Source: Alteriqipengyuania abyssalis
GTDB lineage: Bacteria; Pseudomonadota; Alphaproteobacteria; Sphingomonadales; Sphingomonadaceae
Direction: 5' to 3'
Length of the DNA stretch: 64,000 nucleotides
NCBI RefSeq assembly: GCF_019857185.1
Contig: NZ_JAHWXP010000003.1
Coordinates: 685,036 to 749,035, forward strand
Part shown: positions 38,235 through 47,209 of the stretch, piece by piece
Position numbering within the stretch: the first letter of the stretch is position 1
Layout: each line of letters begins with the position of its first letter
The notes under the pieces: generated by a model
The model's input: the letters and a program-made list of their open reading frames with translations, nothing else
Told to the model about the DNA's origin: nothing
Databases searched by the model: none
Position numbers and translations under genes: made by a program

Positions 38235-39380
38235 ATGACCGGACAATTCCAGCTTTCAGACGACCAGCTCGCGATCCAGGACATGGCGCAGCGGTTCACC
38301 GCCGACAACATCACGCCCCATGCGGGCAAGTGGGACGAGGAACATCACTTCCCCGTCGACACGATCAAGCAGACCGCCGAACTCGGCTTCGGCGCGATCT
38401 ACGTGTCCGAGGAATCGGGCGGGATCGGCCTCGGCCGGCTCGAAGCCGCGCTGATCATGGAGGCGATGGCCTATGGCTGCCCCACCACCAGCGCATTCAT
38501 CTCGATCCACAACATGGCGAGCTGGATGATCGACCGCTTCGGCGGCGACGGCGTGAAGGAGAAATACCTTCCCCAGCTGGTGACGATGGAAAAGCTCGCC
38601 TCCTACTGCCTCACCGAACCCGGCAGCGGATCGGACGCGGCGGGCCTGAAGACTCAGGCTGTGCTGGATGGCGACCACTATGTGCTGAACGGCACCAAGC
38701 AGTTCATCTCCGGCGGCGGCGTGAACGACGTCTACGTCACGATGGTCCGCACAAGCGAGCACAAGACCAAGGGCATTACCTGCCTCGTGGTCGACAAGGA
38801 CACGCCCGGTGTTTCCTTCGGTGCTCCGGAAAAGAAGCTCGGCTGGAACGCCAGCCCGACCGCGCAGGTGATCTTCGAGGATGCGCGCGTGCCCGTGGAG
38901 AACCGTGTGGGCGACGAGGGCGAAGGCTTCCGCTTCGCGATGATGGGGCTCGATGGCGGGCGGCTGAACATCGGCGCCTGCTCGCTCGGTGGGGCGCAGC
39001 GCTGCCTCGACGAGGCGGTGAAGTACACCAAGGAACGCCAGCAGTTCGACCAGCAGATCGCCGACTTCCAGAATACGCAGTTCATGCTCGCCGACATGGC
39101 GACCGATCTGGAGGCGGCGCGCGCGCTGCTCTACCTCGCGGCGGCGAAAGTCACCGACAACGCGCCCGACAAGTCGCGCTTCTCCGCGATGGCGAAGCGG
39201 CTGGCGACCGATAACGGCAGCAAGATCGTCAACGACGCGCTGCAGCTGTTCGGCGGCTACGGCTACCTCAAGGACTACCCGATCGAGCGCTACTGGCGCG
39301 ACCTGCGCGTGCACTCGATCCTCGAAGGCACCAACCAGGTGATGCGCATGATCGTGGGTCGGGATCTGCTGCGGCAGTGA
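38235..39380 (+). CDS. acyl-CoA dehydrogenase, probably isobutyryl-CoA dehydrogenase
   Basis: A 381-residue FAD enzyme of full family length. YCLTEPGSGSDAAGLKTQA is the N-terminal signature and the late DYPIERYWRDLRVHSILEGTNQVMR carries the catalytic Glu in ILEGTNQ. Sequence alone does not fix chain length, but the next genes (3-hydroxyisobutyryl-CoA hydrolase, enoyl-CoA hydratase, 3-hydroxyisobutyrate dehydrogenase) and nearby mmsA point to isobutyryl-CoA to methacrylyl-CoA in valine degradation. Its stop overlaps the next start (GTGA). Confidence 0.93.
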   Translation: MTGQFQLSDDQLAIQDMAQRFTADNITPHAGKWDEEHHFPVDTIKQTAELGFGAIYVSEESGGIGLGRLEAALIMEAMAYGCPTTSAFISIHNMASWMIDRFGGDGVKEKYLPQLVTMEKLASYCLTEPGSGSDAAGLKTQAVLDGDHYVLNGTKQFISGGGVNDVYVTMVRTSEHKTKGITCLVVDKDTPGVSFGAPEKKLGWNASPTAQVIFEDARVPVENRVGDEGEGFRFAMMGLDGGRLNIGACSLGGAQRCLDEAVKYTKERQQFDQQIADFQNTQFMLADMATDLEAARALLYLAAAKVTDNAPDKSRFSAMAKRLATDNGSKIVNDALQLFGGYGYLKDYPIERYWRDLRVHSILEGTNQVMRMIVGRDLLRQ

Positions 39381-39766
39381 CCGGTCTTGCGATGACCACC
39401 TTCCTCGTCCCCGATTACGACGAGGCGATCGCTTTCTTCCGTGACGCGCTGGATTTCGCGGTCGAGGAAGACAGCGATCTGGGCGGCGGTAAGCGCTGGG
39501 TCGTTGTGGCAGGGGCGCGTGGCGGCAAGCTGCTGCTCGCGCGCGCAGCGAACGACGAACAGAGCGCAGCCATCGGTCATCAGGCGGGCGGGCGCGTCGG
39601 CTGGTTCCTCCAGTCGGACGATTTTGCGACCGACCATCGCCGCATGGCGCAATGGGGCGTCGAATTCACCGAAGCACCGCGCGAAGAGGCCTATGGCACC
39701 GTCGCGGTTTTCAACGATCCGTGGGGCAACCGCTGGGATCTCATCGAACATAAGGACGCGGCATGA
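39377..39766 (+). CDS. VOC (glyoxalase/bleomycin-resistance) family protein
   Basis: A 129-residue protein begun at GTG inside the acyl-CoA dehydrogenase stop. It has the two beta-alpha-beta-beta-beta modules of the vicinal-oxygen-chelate fold: FLVPDYDEAIAFFRDAL at the start and FNDPWGNRWDLIEH at the end, the latter with a candidate metal Glu. Substrate unknown; its coupling on both sides (GTGA, ATGA) suggests a helper role in the valine operon or simply shared regulation. Confidence 0.88.
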   Translation: MTGLAMTTFLVPDYDEAIAFFRDALDFAVEEDSDLGGGKRWVVVAGARGGKLLLARAANDEQSAAIGHQAGGRVGWFLQSDDFATDHRRMAQWGVEFTEAPREEAYGTVAVFNDPWGNRWDLIEHKDAA

Positions 39767-40812
39767 CCGACCAGCTCAACATCCACACCCACCAGAACGT
39801 GGGCCATATCTCCCTGAACCGCCCCAAGGCGATCCATGCGCTGACCACTGAAATGTGCATCGCGATGGCCGATGCGCTGGCCGAGTGGGCCAGCCACGAT
39901 GGCATCGCCGCGGTGATGATCGACCATGCCGAAGGGCGCGGCTTCTGCGCAGGCGGCGATATCGCGATGTTGCGCAACTCGGCGCTGAACGATCAAGGCA
40001 AGACGGGCCGCGAGTTCTTCCATGCAGAGTACCAGCTCAACCACCAGCTGTTCACCTACACCAAGCCGGTGGTCGCCTTCATGGACGGGATCACGATGGG
40101 CGGCGGCGTGGGCATCAGCCAGCCTGCGGCGTTCCGCGTGGCGACGGAGAACACCAAGTTCGCGATGCCCGAGACGGGGATCGGCCTTTTTCCGGACGTC
40201 GGCGGCGGCTGGTATCTCAGCCGCCTTCCCGGGCGCATCGGCCAGTTCCTCGCGCTGACCGGCGCGCGGCTCGACGGGGCGGAGTGCCACGCCATCGGCC
40301 TCGCCACGCACTACATCGCGAGCGAAAACCTCGCCCGGGTGAAGGCAGCGATCATCGACGATCCGGCGAACATCCAGTCGATCCTCGACGAGGCATCCGA
40401 GACCCCGCCCGAAGCACGCATCCTCGCCAATCGCGAGACGATCGACCGGCTGTTCGCGGGCCGCACGCTGGAGGAAATCCTCGCCGCGCTCGAAGCCGAT
40501 GATTCCGAGTGGGCCGCGAAGGAACTCAAGACGCTCCGCGCCAAGAGCCCGCAAAGCTGCAAGGTCGCGCTGCGCCAGCTGGCGGACAGCCTGACGCTGG
40601 GCAGCTTCGCCGACGAGATGCGGATGGAATACCGCATCGGCAGCCGCGTGCTTGTCAGCCACGATTTCGCCGAAGGCGTCCGCGCAGTGATCGTCGACAA
40701 GACCGGCGACCCGCAGTGGAACCCCGCCACGCCCCAAGGCGTAACCGACGAACAGATCGAGGCGATCTTCGCTGCCCTGCCAGAGGGCGAGGAATGGACG
40801 CCGCTGAATTGA
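39763..40812 (+). CDS. 3-hydroxyisobutyryl-CoA hydrolase (enoyl-CoA hydratase family)
   Basis: A 349-residue crotonase-fold protein. ISLNRPKAIHALTTEM, then EGRGFCAGGDIAM and the oxyanion region ITMGGGVGISQPAAFRV followed by AMPETGIGLFPDVGGGWYLSRLP are typical of the hydrolase rather than the shorter hydratase; the extra ~90-residue C-terminal part fits too. It frees 3-hydroxyisobutyrate from its CoA ester in valine breakdown. ATGA overlap with the VOC gene. Followed by an interspersed palindromic repeat. Confidence 0.93.
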   Translation: MTDQLNIHTHQNVGHISLNRPKAIHALTTEMCIAMADALAEWASHDGIAAVMIDHAEGRGFCAGGDIAMLRNSALNDQGKTGREFFHAEYQLNHQLFTYTKPVVAFMDGITMGGGVGISQPAAFRVATENTKFAMPETGIGLFPDVGGGWYLSRLPGRIGQFLALTGARLDGAECHAIGLATHYIASENLARVKAAIIDDPANIQSILDEASETPPEARILANRETIDRLFAGRTLEEILAALEADDSEWAAKELKTLRAKSPQSCKVALRQLADSLTLGSFADEMRMEYRIGSRVLVSHDFAEGVRAVIVDKTGDPQWNPATPQGVTDEQIEAIFAALPEGEEWTPLN

Positions 40813-40836
40813 CGAGCGCAGGATTGCTTCCTTCCT

Positions 40837-40915
40837 CGTCATTGCGAGCGAAGCGAAGCAATCCATGGACCAGCACCTTGGATTGCCGCGTCGCCTGCGG
40901 CTCCTCGCAATGACG
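40837..40915. repeat. interspersed palindromic repeat (CGTCATTGCGAG type)
   Basis: Outer inverted arms CGTCATTGCGAG (40837-40848) and CTCGCAATGACG (40904-40915); inner arms GCAATCCA (40858-40865) and TGGATTGC (40879-40886), with a CGAAGCGAAGC stretch next to the first. This is a short REP/MITE-like element type widespread between genes in alphaproteobacteria. Here it lies inside an operon, between the hydrolase and hydratase genes. Confidence 0.85.
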
Positions 40916-40929
40916 AATTTGGAGTAGAA

Positions 40930-41712
40930 ATGCCCTACGAAACCATCACCACGCAGACCGACGGTGCCGTCACCACCATCACGCTCAACCGCCCGCAGGC
41001 GCTCAATGCGCTTTCTAGCGTGGTGCTCGACGAGCTGATCGAGGCTTTCGCCGCCTACCAGAACGACGACAGCCAGCTGTGCGCGATCCTGACCGGCAGC
41101 GGCGACAAGGCCTTCGCCGCAGGCGCGGACATCAAGGAGATGAGCGAGAAGGAGGCGGCGGATTTCTACCTGCAGGACTTCTTCGCCAAGTGGACCAGCC
41201 ACATTGTCGAAGCCGTCCGCAAGCCGTGGATCGCGGCGGTCAACGGCTTCGCGCTGGGTGGCGGGTGCGAGCTTGCGATGATGGCCGACTTCATCATCGC
41301 AAGCGACAGGGCCAAGTTCGGCCAGCCCGAGATCAAGCTGGGCGTCGCGCCGGGCATGGGCGGATCGCAGCGGCTCACCCGCGCGGTCGGCAAGGCCAAG
41401 GCGATGGAAATGTGCCTGACCGGCCGGATGATGGACGCCGAGGAAGCCGAGCGCAGCGGCCTCGTCGCGCGCGTCGTGCCGCATGACACGCTGATGGACG
41501 AGGCTCGGACCACCGCGGCGACCATCGCCGGGATGCCGCCGATGGCCGCGATGGTGAACAAGGAAATGGTCAACGCCGCCTACGAGACCTTCCTCGGCCA
41601 GGGCGTGATCCACGAACGCCGCCTGTTCCAGATCCTCACCGCAAGCGAGGACAAGGCCGAGGGCATGAAAGCCTTCATCGAGAAGCGCGACGGGCAGTGG
41701 AAGGGGAGATAA
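40930..41712 (+). CDS. enoyl-CoA hydratase
   Basis: A 260-residue crotonase of standard length. [20 protein letters not shown], the oxyanion-hole segment [10 protein letters not shown] and the second [18 protein letters not shown] are present, and catalytic Glu residues are expected around [15 protein letters not shown]. Within this operon it would hydrate methacrylyl-CoA to 3-hydroxyisobutyryl-CoA, and may also serve general beta-oxidation. Its end overlaps the start of a small membrane protein gene. Confidence 0.95.
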   Translation: MPYETITTQTDGAVTTITLNRPQALNALSSVVLDELIEAFAAYQNDDSQLCAILTGSGDKAFAAGADIKEMSEKEAADFYLQDFFAKWTSHIVEAVRKPWIAAVNGFALGGGCELAMMADFIIASDRAKFGQPEIKLGVAPGMGGSQRLTRAVGKAKAMEMCLTGRMMDAEEAERSGLVARVVPHDTLMDEARTTAATIAGMPPMAAMVNKEMVNAAYETFLGQGVIHERRLFQILTASEDKAEGMKAFIEKRDGQWKGR

Positions 41713-41966
41713 TCCTCAAAGGCCTTGGGCTACTCGGCTTCGGCCTGCTGTTCGTCTGGCTCGGTGTGAGTGGCTGGCGGCACAGGCGCGAGGAGCGCAT
41801 CAGCCTAATCGAAGCGGCCATTCTGAAGGCTGGCGGAGATGAAGAGCCGTTGCCTCACAACCGATGGGACCGCGCAATGGCGTACGTCCAGCCGGTCCTG
41901 TTTCTAACTTTTGGGCCGCTCATGATCCTTGGTGGGGTCGCGGTCCTCTCACTTTTGGGAGAGTGA
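41697..41966 (+). CDS. small two-helix membrane protein
   Basis: An 89-residue protein begun at GTG, overlapping the hydratase end by 16 bp. Two hydrophobic segments (residues about 8-24 and 64-86) flank a charged middle with [16 protein letters not shown]. Codon use is less GC-rich than the neighbours. No family recognised. It leaves only one base before the ATG of mmsB, and its stop region supplies mmsB's GGGAG ribosome site, which supports it being translated in the operon. Confidence 0.6.
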   Translation: MEGEIILKGLGLLGFGLLFVWLGVSGWRHRREERISLIEAAILKAGGDEEPLPHNRWDRAMAYVQPVLFLTFGPLMILGGVAVLSLLGE

Positions 41967-41967
41967 T

Positions 41968-42840
41968 ATGAAAATCGCCTTTATCGGCCTCGGCAACATG
42001 GGCGGCGGGATGGCCGCGAATCTGGTCAAGAACGGCCACGAAGTGCGCGCGTTCGACCTGTCGGAAGACGCGCTCGCCAAGGCCAAGAGCAATGGCTGCG
42101 AGACCTTCACCGATGCGAAGGAAGCGGTGCAGGGCGTCGACGCGGTGGTTTCGATGCTGCCCAATGGCGGGATCGTGAAGTCGGTCTATTCCGACGCCGT
42201 GATCGGCCATGCGCCCGAAGGCGCGGCGCTGCTCGACTGCTCGACCATCGACGTCGCCACCGCCAAGGAAGTGACCAAGATGGCCACCGCCAAGGGTTAC
42301 AAGATGGTCGACGCGCCGGTCAGCGGCGGGATCGCGGCGGCGGACGGCGGCACGCTGACCTTCATGGTCGGCGGCAGCGAAGAGGCGTTTGCGGCGGCCA
42401 AGCCGATCCTCGAAGGCATGGGCAAGGCGGTGATCCACGCAGGTGACGCAGGCGCGGGCCAGACCGCCAAGATCTGCAACAACATGCTGCTCGCGATCTC
42501 GATGATCGGCGTCGCCGAAGCGATGCAGATGGCGCAGAAGCTGGGTCTCGATCCGCAGAAGTTCTACGAGATTTCGTCGCAGTCGAGCGGCTATTGCTGG
42601 TCGCTCAACGCCTACACCCCGCTGCCGGGCGTGGGCGTAGAGAGCCCTGCCGACAAGGATTACCAGGGCGGCTTCGCGACCGCACTGATGCTCAAGGACC
42701 TGCGCCTCGCGATGGCGGCGGCGGAAGAGGTCGACGCGGGCGTGCCGCTGGGCGCACGCGCGGCTAGCCTGTACGAGGATTTCGCGGGCGCGGGCAACGA
42801 CGGCCTCGATTTCTCGGCGATCATCAAGACGTATAAGTAA
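41968..42840 (+). CDS. mmsB: 3-hydroxyisobutyrate dehydrogenase
   Basis: A 290-residue beta-hydroxyacid dehydrogenase. NAD-binding FIGLGNMGGGMAANLVKNGHEV opens the protein in two adjoining pieces, the substrate loop DAPVSGGIAAADGGTLTFMVGG follows near residue 115, and the catalytic Lys is in AKICNNML near residue 170. It oxidises 3-hydroxyisobutyrate to methylmalonate semialdehyde, the substrate of MmsA. GGGAG precedes the ATG. Last gene of the operon, followed by a 146-bp inverted-repeat element. Confidence 0.96.
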   Translation: MKIAFIGLGNMGGGMAANLVKNGHEVRAFDLSEDALAKAKSNGCETFTDAKEAVQGVDAVVSMLPNGGIVKSVYSDAVIGHAPEGAALLDCSTIDVATAKEVTKMATAKGYKMVDAPVSGGIAAADGGTLTFMVGGSEEAFAAAKPILEGMGKAVIHAGDAGAGQTAKICNNMLLAISMIGVAEAMQMAQKLGLDPQKFYEISSQSSGYCWSLNAYTPLPGVGVESPADKDYQGGFATALMLKDLRLAMAAAEEVDAGVPLGARAASLYEDFAGAGNDGLDFSAIIKTYK

Positions 42841-42846
42841 CCAACA

Positions 42847-42992
42847 ATCCTCCCCGTTTTCGCGCCAGCGCAAACGGGGAGGTGGCGCGCAGCCACAGGC
42901 TGCGTGACGGAGGGGCCATGGCGCGGCCTGCCCCTCCACCGCCCTGAGGGCGGTCCCCCTCCCCATTTATTCTGCGGAGAAACGGGGAGGAT
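42847..42992. repeat. MITE-like element with 13-bp terminal inverted repeats
   Basis: Begins ATCCTCCCCGTTT (42847-42859) and ends with its exact reverse complement (42980-42992). Internally the left arm also pairs with 42872-42882, and CCGCCC/GGGCGG arms form another hairpin. No coding capacity and no obvious target duplication. It fills the whole gap between mmsB and the Nmad3-like gene, whose stop codon starts on the element's last base. Confidence 0.85.
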
Positions 42993-43708
42993 CAGAATTC
43001 GTTGAGAACCCGCTCCAGCCATTCGCGGGGAGCCTTGCGGCGGCCCACGTCCGCGACGAATTCCTGACCACGCGCCACGCTGCGCAGGCGACCGCTACGC
43101 AGCCAGCGGTCGCGTCGATCGTGATAGCTCAGGCCGCCGCGCTTCAGCCACGCAGGCCTCTGCCACAGCGTCAGCGGGCCGCCGGGCACGGTGAGGCGCA
43201 GCACCTCGCTAGCGAGGCGCGCCTGCCTCCCCTCGCCTTCGTAGATCGTGTCGTTGCTGCCGTGCATGCCGAGCACATGAGGGTGGCTGCTGTCCTTCAG
43301 ATGCTCGGGCACCCCTCCAGCCAGCCGGTGTACCGCCGCGACCCGCAGGTAGCCGAAGATACGGTGATGGCGCTCGCCATCCTCGCCCGCGAACAGGCCG
43401 AAGAACAGGAAGGTGTCGCCTACGCCGACGCCCTGATTGGCAAGATGCGTCTGCGCCGCCCCGACCTGCCCGAACAGGCAGCGGCCATCGCCGGTGAACA
43501 GCGGATCGTGATGGCACAGGCTTTCCGCGCCGTAAGCTCCCCGGCTCGCCGCAGCGGCAAGCGCGGCCAGCCCGAGCTCGCCATAGGTCGTCCTCGCGAT
43601 CCCCTTGGTGTCGGGAATCGGCAGGCTGATTGGCTTGCCATCGACGATGGGCGAGGAGCCCCCGCCCGATCCGCTGTCGAACCCCTTGCGGCTGAAGACG
43701 ATCTTCAT
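42992..43708 (-). CDS. Nmad3-like putative nucleotide-modification-associated protein
   Basis: A 238-residue protein. MKIVFSRKGFDSGSGGGSSP, then SLPIPDTKG, then a TTYGEL segment, CHHDPLF and GVGVGDTFLFFGLF match from memory the order of conserved stretches in the Nmad3 family, which was predicted by comparative genomics to take part in DNA base modification, often with phages. No enzyme activity is established. It starts 12 bp after gcvPB on the same strand, so it appears to be the last gene of the glycine cleavage operon. No modification or restriction partners are adjacent. Confidence 0.7.
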   Translation of the reverse strand: MKIVFSRKGFDSGSGGGSSPIVDGKPISLPIPDTKGIARTTYGELGLAALAAAASRGAYGAESLCHHDPLFTGDGRCLFGQVGAAQTHLANQGVGVGDTFLFFGLFAGEDGERHHRIFGYLRVAAVHRLAGGVPEHLKDSSHPHVLGMHGSNDTIYEGEGRQARLASEVLRLTVPGGPLTLWQRPAWLKRGGLSYHDRRDRWLRSGRLRSVARGQEFVADVGRRKAPREWLERVLNEF

Positions 43709-43720
43709 GCCGCGACCTGG

Positions 43721-45322
43721 TTACTGCCCGCCGACCTCGCTACGTGCCGCCGCACCGCCGGGGGCCAGTTCGCCTTCCCACGCAAGGATTGGCTTGCGCG
43801 CGGCCTGCGTCTCGTCGAGCCGACGGCGCGGCGCGAAGTACGGCGCGGCCTTCAGGCCTTCGTCGCCGGCCTTCGCCCGCTCGGCGACCGAGCGCAGCGC
43901 GCCGATGAACTGGTCGAGACCCGCCTTGCTCTCGGTCTCGGTCGGCTCGATCAGCATCGCGCCATGGACCACCAGCGGGAAGTACATCGTCATCGGGTGA
44001 TAGCCCTCGTCGATCAGCGCCTTGGCCAGATCGAGCGTCGAAAGCCCCTCGGCAAAACCCTGATCGCCAAACAGCGCCTCGTGCATGCACGGGCCGCTCT
44101 CCCCGAATGGTGCGTGGAGCAGGTCTTCCAGCGAACGCAGGATGTAGTTGGCGTTGAGCACCGCGTCTTCCGCGACTTGCGCCAGCCCGTCCGCCCCGTG
44201 GCTGAGGATGTAGGCGAGCGCGCGGGTGAACATGCCCATTTGCCCGTGGAACGCGGTCATCCGGCCGAAAGCGTCCGAATGGCCGAACTCGTGCGCGTTC
44301 TCTTCCTCAACCAGATGCACCGTGCCGTCTTCGCCGCGCGCGGTGAACGGCAGCGGGGCGTAGGGCGACAGGGCTTCGGACAGGACCACCGGGCCCGAGC
44401 CCGGTCCGCCACCGCCATGCGGGGTGGAGAATGTCTTGTGCAGGTTGATGTGCATCGCATCGACGCCGAGGTCGCCCGGGCGCACCTTGCCGACGATCGC
44501 GTTGAAGTTCGCCCCGTCGCAATAGACGAAGCCCCCCGCCGCGTGGACCGCGTCGGAGATTTCCTTCATGTCCCGTTCGAAAAGGCCGCAGGTGTTGGGG
44601 TTGGTGATCATCACCGCCGCCACGTCCGGCCCGAGGCGCGCCTTGAGCTTCTCCAGATCCACGCGACCTTCGGCGGTGGCAGGGATGTCCTCCACCTCGT
44701 AGCCCGCGAAGGCGGCGGTGGCGGGGTTGGTGCCGTGCGCGCTTTCGGGCACCAGCACGACCTTGCGCGCATCGCCGCGTGCTTCGAGCGCGGCACGAAT
44801 GCACAGGATGCCGCACAGCTCGCCATGCGCGCCCGCCTTGGGGCTCATCGCGACCGAGTGCATCCCGGTCAGCGTGATCAGCCAGTTGGCCAGCTCGCTG
44901 ACCACTTCGAGCGCGCCGCGCACCGTATCGACCGGCTGCAGCGGGTGAACGTCGGCAAAGCCGGGCATCCGCGCGACCTTCTCGTTCAGGCGCGGATTGT
45001 GCTTCATCGTGCACGAGCCGAGCGGGAAGAGCCCGAGGTCGATCGCGTAGTTCTGCCGGCTCAGCCGCGTGTAGTGGCGCACGCATTCGGGCTCGGAGAG
45101 GCCGGGCAGGCCGATGGTGTCGGTGCGCTCAAGCCCACCGAGGCGGCTTGGCGCGTCGGCCTGCGGTTCGGGCAGGTCGACGCCGGTGGTCTCGATATGG
45201 CCGATCTCGAAGATCAGCGGCTCTTCGAGCATCAGCGCGCGGTTGCCGGTGAAGGTGGCGCTTTCGGTATCGCCAGCGAGCGGCGCACTGGGCTTCCAGC
45301 CGGATTTGTTGGGCGCGTTCAT
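43721..45322 (-). CDS. gcvPB: glycine dehydrogenase (decarboxylating) subunit 2
   Basis: A 533-residue PLP enzyme half of the glycine cleavage P-protein. The PLP-binding Lys lies in [26 protein letters not shown] sequence (visible as [14 protein letters not shown]); [20 protein letters not shown] near the N-terminus is characteristic. With subunit 1 it decarboxylates glycine and transfers the aminomethyl group to GcvH. Its ATG overlaps the gcvPA stop (ATGA). Confidence 0.97.
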   Translation of the reverse strand: MNAPNKSGWKPSAPLAGDTESATFTGNRALMLEEPLIFEIGHIETTGVDLPEPQADAPSRLGGLERTDTIGLPGLSEPECVRHYTRLSRQNYAIDLGLFPLGSCTMKHNPRLNEKVARMPGFADVHPLQPVDTVRGALEVVSELANWLITLTGMHSVAMSPKAGAHGELCGILCIRAALEARGDARKVVLVPESAHGTNPATAAFAGYEVEDIPATAEGRVDLEKLKARLGPDVAAVMITNPNTCGLFERDMKEISDAVHAAGGFVYCDGANFNAIVGKVRPGDLGVDAMHINLHKTFSTPHGGGGPGSGPVVLSEALSPYAPLPFTARGEDGTVHLVEEENAHEFGHSDAFGRMTAFHGQMGMFTRALAYILSHGADGLAQVAEDAVLNANYILRSLEDLLHAPFGESGPCMHEALFGDQGFAEGLSTLDLAKALIDEGYHPMTMYFPLVVHGAMLIEPTETESKAGLDQFIGALRSVAERAKAGDEGLKAAPYFAPRRRLDETQAARKPILAWEGELAPGGAAARSEVGGQ

Positions 45323-46686
45323 GCCAGCACCTCCTTCAGGGCAGCGCAGAGGGTATCGATATCCTCCTCACTGGTGGTTTCGGTGAGCGTCACGAGCAGG
45401 CCGTCGGCCAGCGCGTCGTTGCCGGGATAGAGCCGCCCGAGCGAGACGCCCGCGAGGATTCCGTCATCCGCCAGCTTGCGCACGATCGCCCGCGCGTCCT
45501 GCCCGAGGCGGATCGTGAATTCGTTGAAAAAGCTGTCGTTGAGCACGGTGACGCCGGGCACTGCCGCCAGCTTGTCCGCTGCCAGACATGCGAGGCGGTG
45601 GTTCTCCGCCGCGAGCTGGCGCAGCCCCTTCTCGCCCAGCAGGCTCATGTGGACGTTGAACGCCAGCGCGCACAGCCCGCTATTGGTGCAGATATTGCTG
45701 GTCGCCTTCTCGCGCCGAATATGCTGCTCGCGCGTCGACAGCGTCAGCACGAAGCCGCGCTTGCCCTCTGCATCCTGCGTTTCGCCGCACAGGCGGCCCG
45801 GCATCATGCGGACATGCTTGGGGTCGCGCACCGCGAACAGGCCCAGATACGGCCCGCCGAACTGGAGGCCGACGCCCAGCGCCTGCCCTTCGCCGACCAC
45901 GATGTCCGCGCCCATTTCGCCCGGCGATTTCACCGCGCCCAGCGCAACCGGCTCGAGGTTGACCGCGATCACCAGCGCGCCCTTGGCATGCGCCGCTTCG
46001 CTGATTGTCTCAAGGTCCGAAAGCCTACCGAGAATGTCGGGATACTGGATCACGACGCACGACGTATCCTCGTCGATCCGGCTGACCAGACCGTCGATAT
46101 CAGGCGATCCCTGCAAGCTCGGCTGCGCATCGGCGATCTCGTCCTCGGTAAACTTCGCCATCGTGCGCACGACCTCGGCGTAATGCGGGTGCAGCGCCCC
46201 TGAGAGGACGACCTTCTTGCGCTTGCCGCGCGCGATCCGCCCCGCCATCGCGATCGCTTCCCAGCACGCGGTCGAGCCGTCGTACATCGAGGCATTGGCG
46301 ACCGCGCAGCCATAGAGCCGCGCGACCTGGCTCTGGAACTCGAACAGCATCTGCAGCGTGCCCTGCGCGATCTCGGGCTGGTAGGGCGTGTAGGCGGTCA
46401 GGAATTCGCCACGCTGGATGATGTGATCGACGCTGGCGGGCACATGGTGGCGATAGGCGCCTGCACCGAGGAAGAACGGCGCATCGCCCGCCGCGAGGTT
46501 CTTATTGGAGAGCGCGCGCATGTGCCGCTCCACCGCCATCTCGCTGGCGTGCATCGGCAGGCCCTCGATCGGGCCTTTGAGCCGGGCCTGTTCGGGCACG
46601 TCGACGAACAGGTCGTCGATGCTGGACGCACCGACTTTGGCGAGCATTTCGCCGCGATCGGCATCGGTCAGGGGGAGGTAGCGCAT
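45319..46686 (-). CDS. gcvPA: glycine dehydrogenase (decarboxylating) subunit 1
   Basis: A 455-residue P-protein subunit. [19 protein letters not shown] is the standard opening, followed by [38 protein letters not shown] and [14 protein letters not shown], all typical. Lacks the PLP Lys, which is supplied by subunit 2. The split P-protein arrangement is normal in many alphaproteobacteria. Separated from gcvH by the repeat at 46700-46832. Confidence 0.97.
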   Translation of the reverse strand: MRYLPLTDADRGEMLAKVGASSIDDLFVDVPEQARLKGPIEGLPMHASEMAVERHMRALSNKNLAAGDAPFFLGAGAYRHHVPASVDHIIQRGEFLTAYTPYQPEIAQGTLQMLFEFQSQVARLYGCAVANASMYDGSTACWEAIAMAGRIARGKRKKVVLSGALHPHYAEVVRTMAKFTEDEIADAQPSLQGSPDIDGLVSRIDEDTSCVVIQYPDILGRLSDLETISEAAHAKGALVIAVNLEPVALGAVKSPGEMGADIVVGEGQALGVGLQFGGPYLGLFAVRDPKHVRMMPGRLCGETQDAEGKRGFVLTLSTREQHIRREKATSNICTNSGLCALAFNVHMSLLGEKGLRQLAAENHRLACLAADKLAAVPGVTVLNDSFFNEFTIRLGQDARAIVRKLADDGILAGVSLGRLYPGNDALADGLLVTLTETTSEEDIDTLCAALKEVLA

Positions 46687-46699
46687 TGAAACTCCTTAC

Positions 46700-46832
46700 C
46701 CCCTCCCGCCTGCGGGAGGGGAGCGAGACTTGGGCCGTGAAGCGGTCTTAGTCGCAACGGGGTGGGCCTATCGGGCCCCTAAACATTTGGCGCCCACCCC
46801 CTGCCCCTCCCGCGAGCGTGAGGGGAGATCGG
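46700..46832. repeat. G/C-rich inverted repeat inside the gcv operon
   Basis: Left hairpin at 46700-46721 (CCCTCCCGC, two-base loop, GCGGGAGGG); the right end has CCCCTCCCGC and TGAGGGG arms near 46804-46826, and the middle has GGGTGGGC and GCCCACCCC arms that can pair. It separates gcvH from gcvPA and resembles the elements at 26734 and 42847 in composition and design. It could attenuate or stabilise mRNA segments. Confidence 0.75.
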
Positions 46833-46834
46833 CA

Positions 46835-47206
46835 TCACAGCCCGTCGACGAAACTCTTGTAGGCGGCTTCGTCCATCAGGCCTTCGAGCTCGCTTTCGTC
46901 GGCGATGGTCAGCTTGAAGAACCAGCCGTCTTCCTCGGGCGAGGAATTGACCAGCGCGGGGTCTTCTTCGAGCGCGGCGTTCGCCTCGATCACGGTGCCG
47001 GTGATCGGCGCGTAGACGTCGCTCGCTGCCTTCACTGATTCGACGACCGCGGCGTCCTTGCTCTTTTCAAGCTCGGCGCCTTCGTCGGGCAGTTCGACGA
47101 ATACGATGTCGCCCAGCTGCTCCTGCGCATAGTCGGTGATGCCGACCGTCGCGGCTTCGCCTTCGACTTCGATCCACTCGTGGTCTTCGGTGTAGTAACG
47201 GGACAT
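46835..47206 (-). CDS. gcvH: glycine cleavage system H protein
   Basis: A 123-residue lipoyl carrier. The lipoylated Lys is in [14 protein letters not shown] (residue about 60), preceded by [12 protein letters not shown]. The N-terminus [27 protein letters not shown] reads as a standard GcvH start. It shuttles the aminomethyl group between P, T and L proteins. It starts 3 bp after gcvT. Confidence 0.97.
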   Translation of the reverse strand: MSRYYTEDHEWIEVEGEAATVGITDYAQEQLGDIVFVELPDEGAELEKSKDAAVVESVKAASDVYAPITGTVIEANAALEEDPALVNSSPEEDGWFFKLTIADESELEGLMDEAAYKSFVDGL

Positions 47207-47209
47207 TTG

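Noticed and set aside
43121..45430. A 769-codon plus-strand frame opposite gcvPB and the Nmad3-like gene
   Set aside because: Shadow frame crossing two real genes; composition is that of antisense GC-rich DNA.
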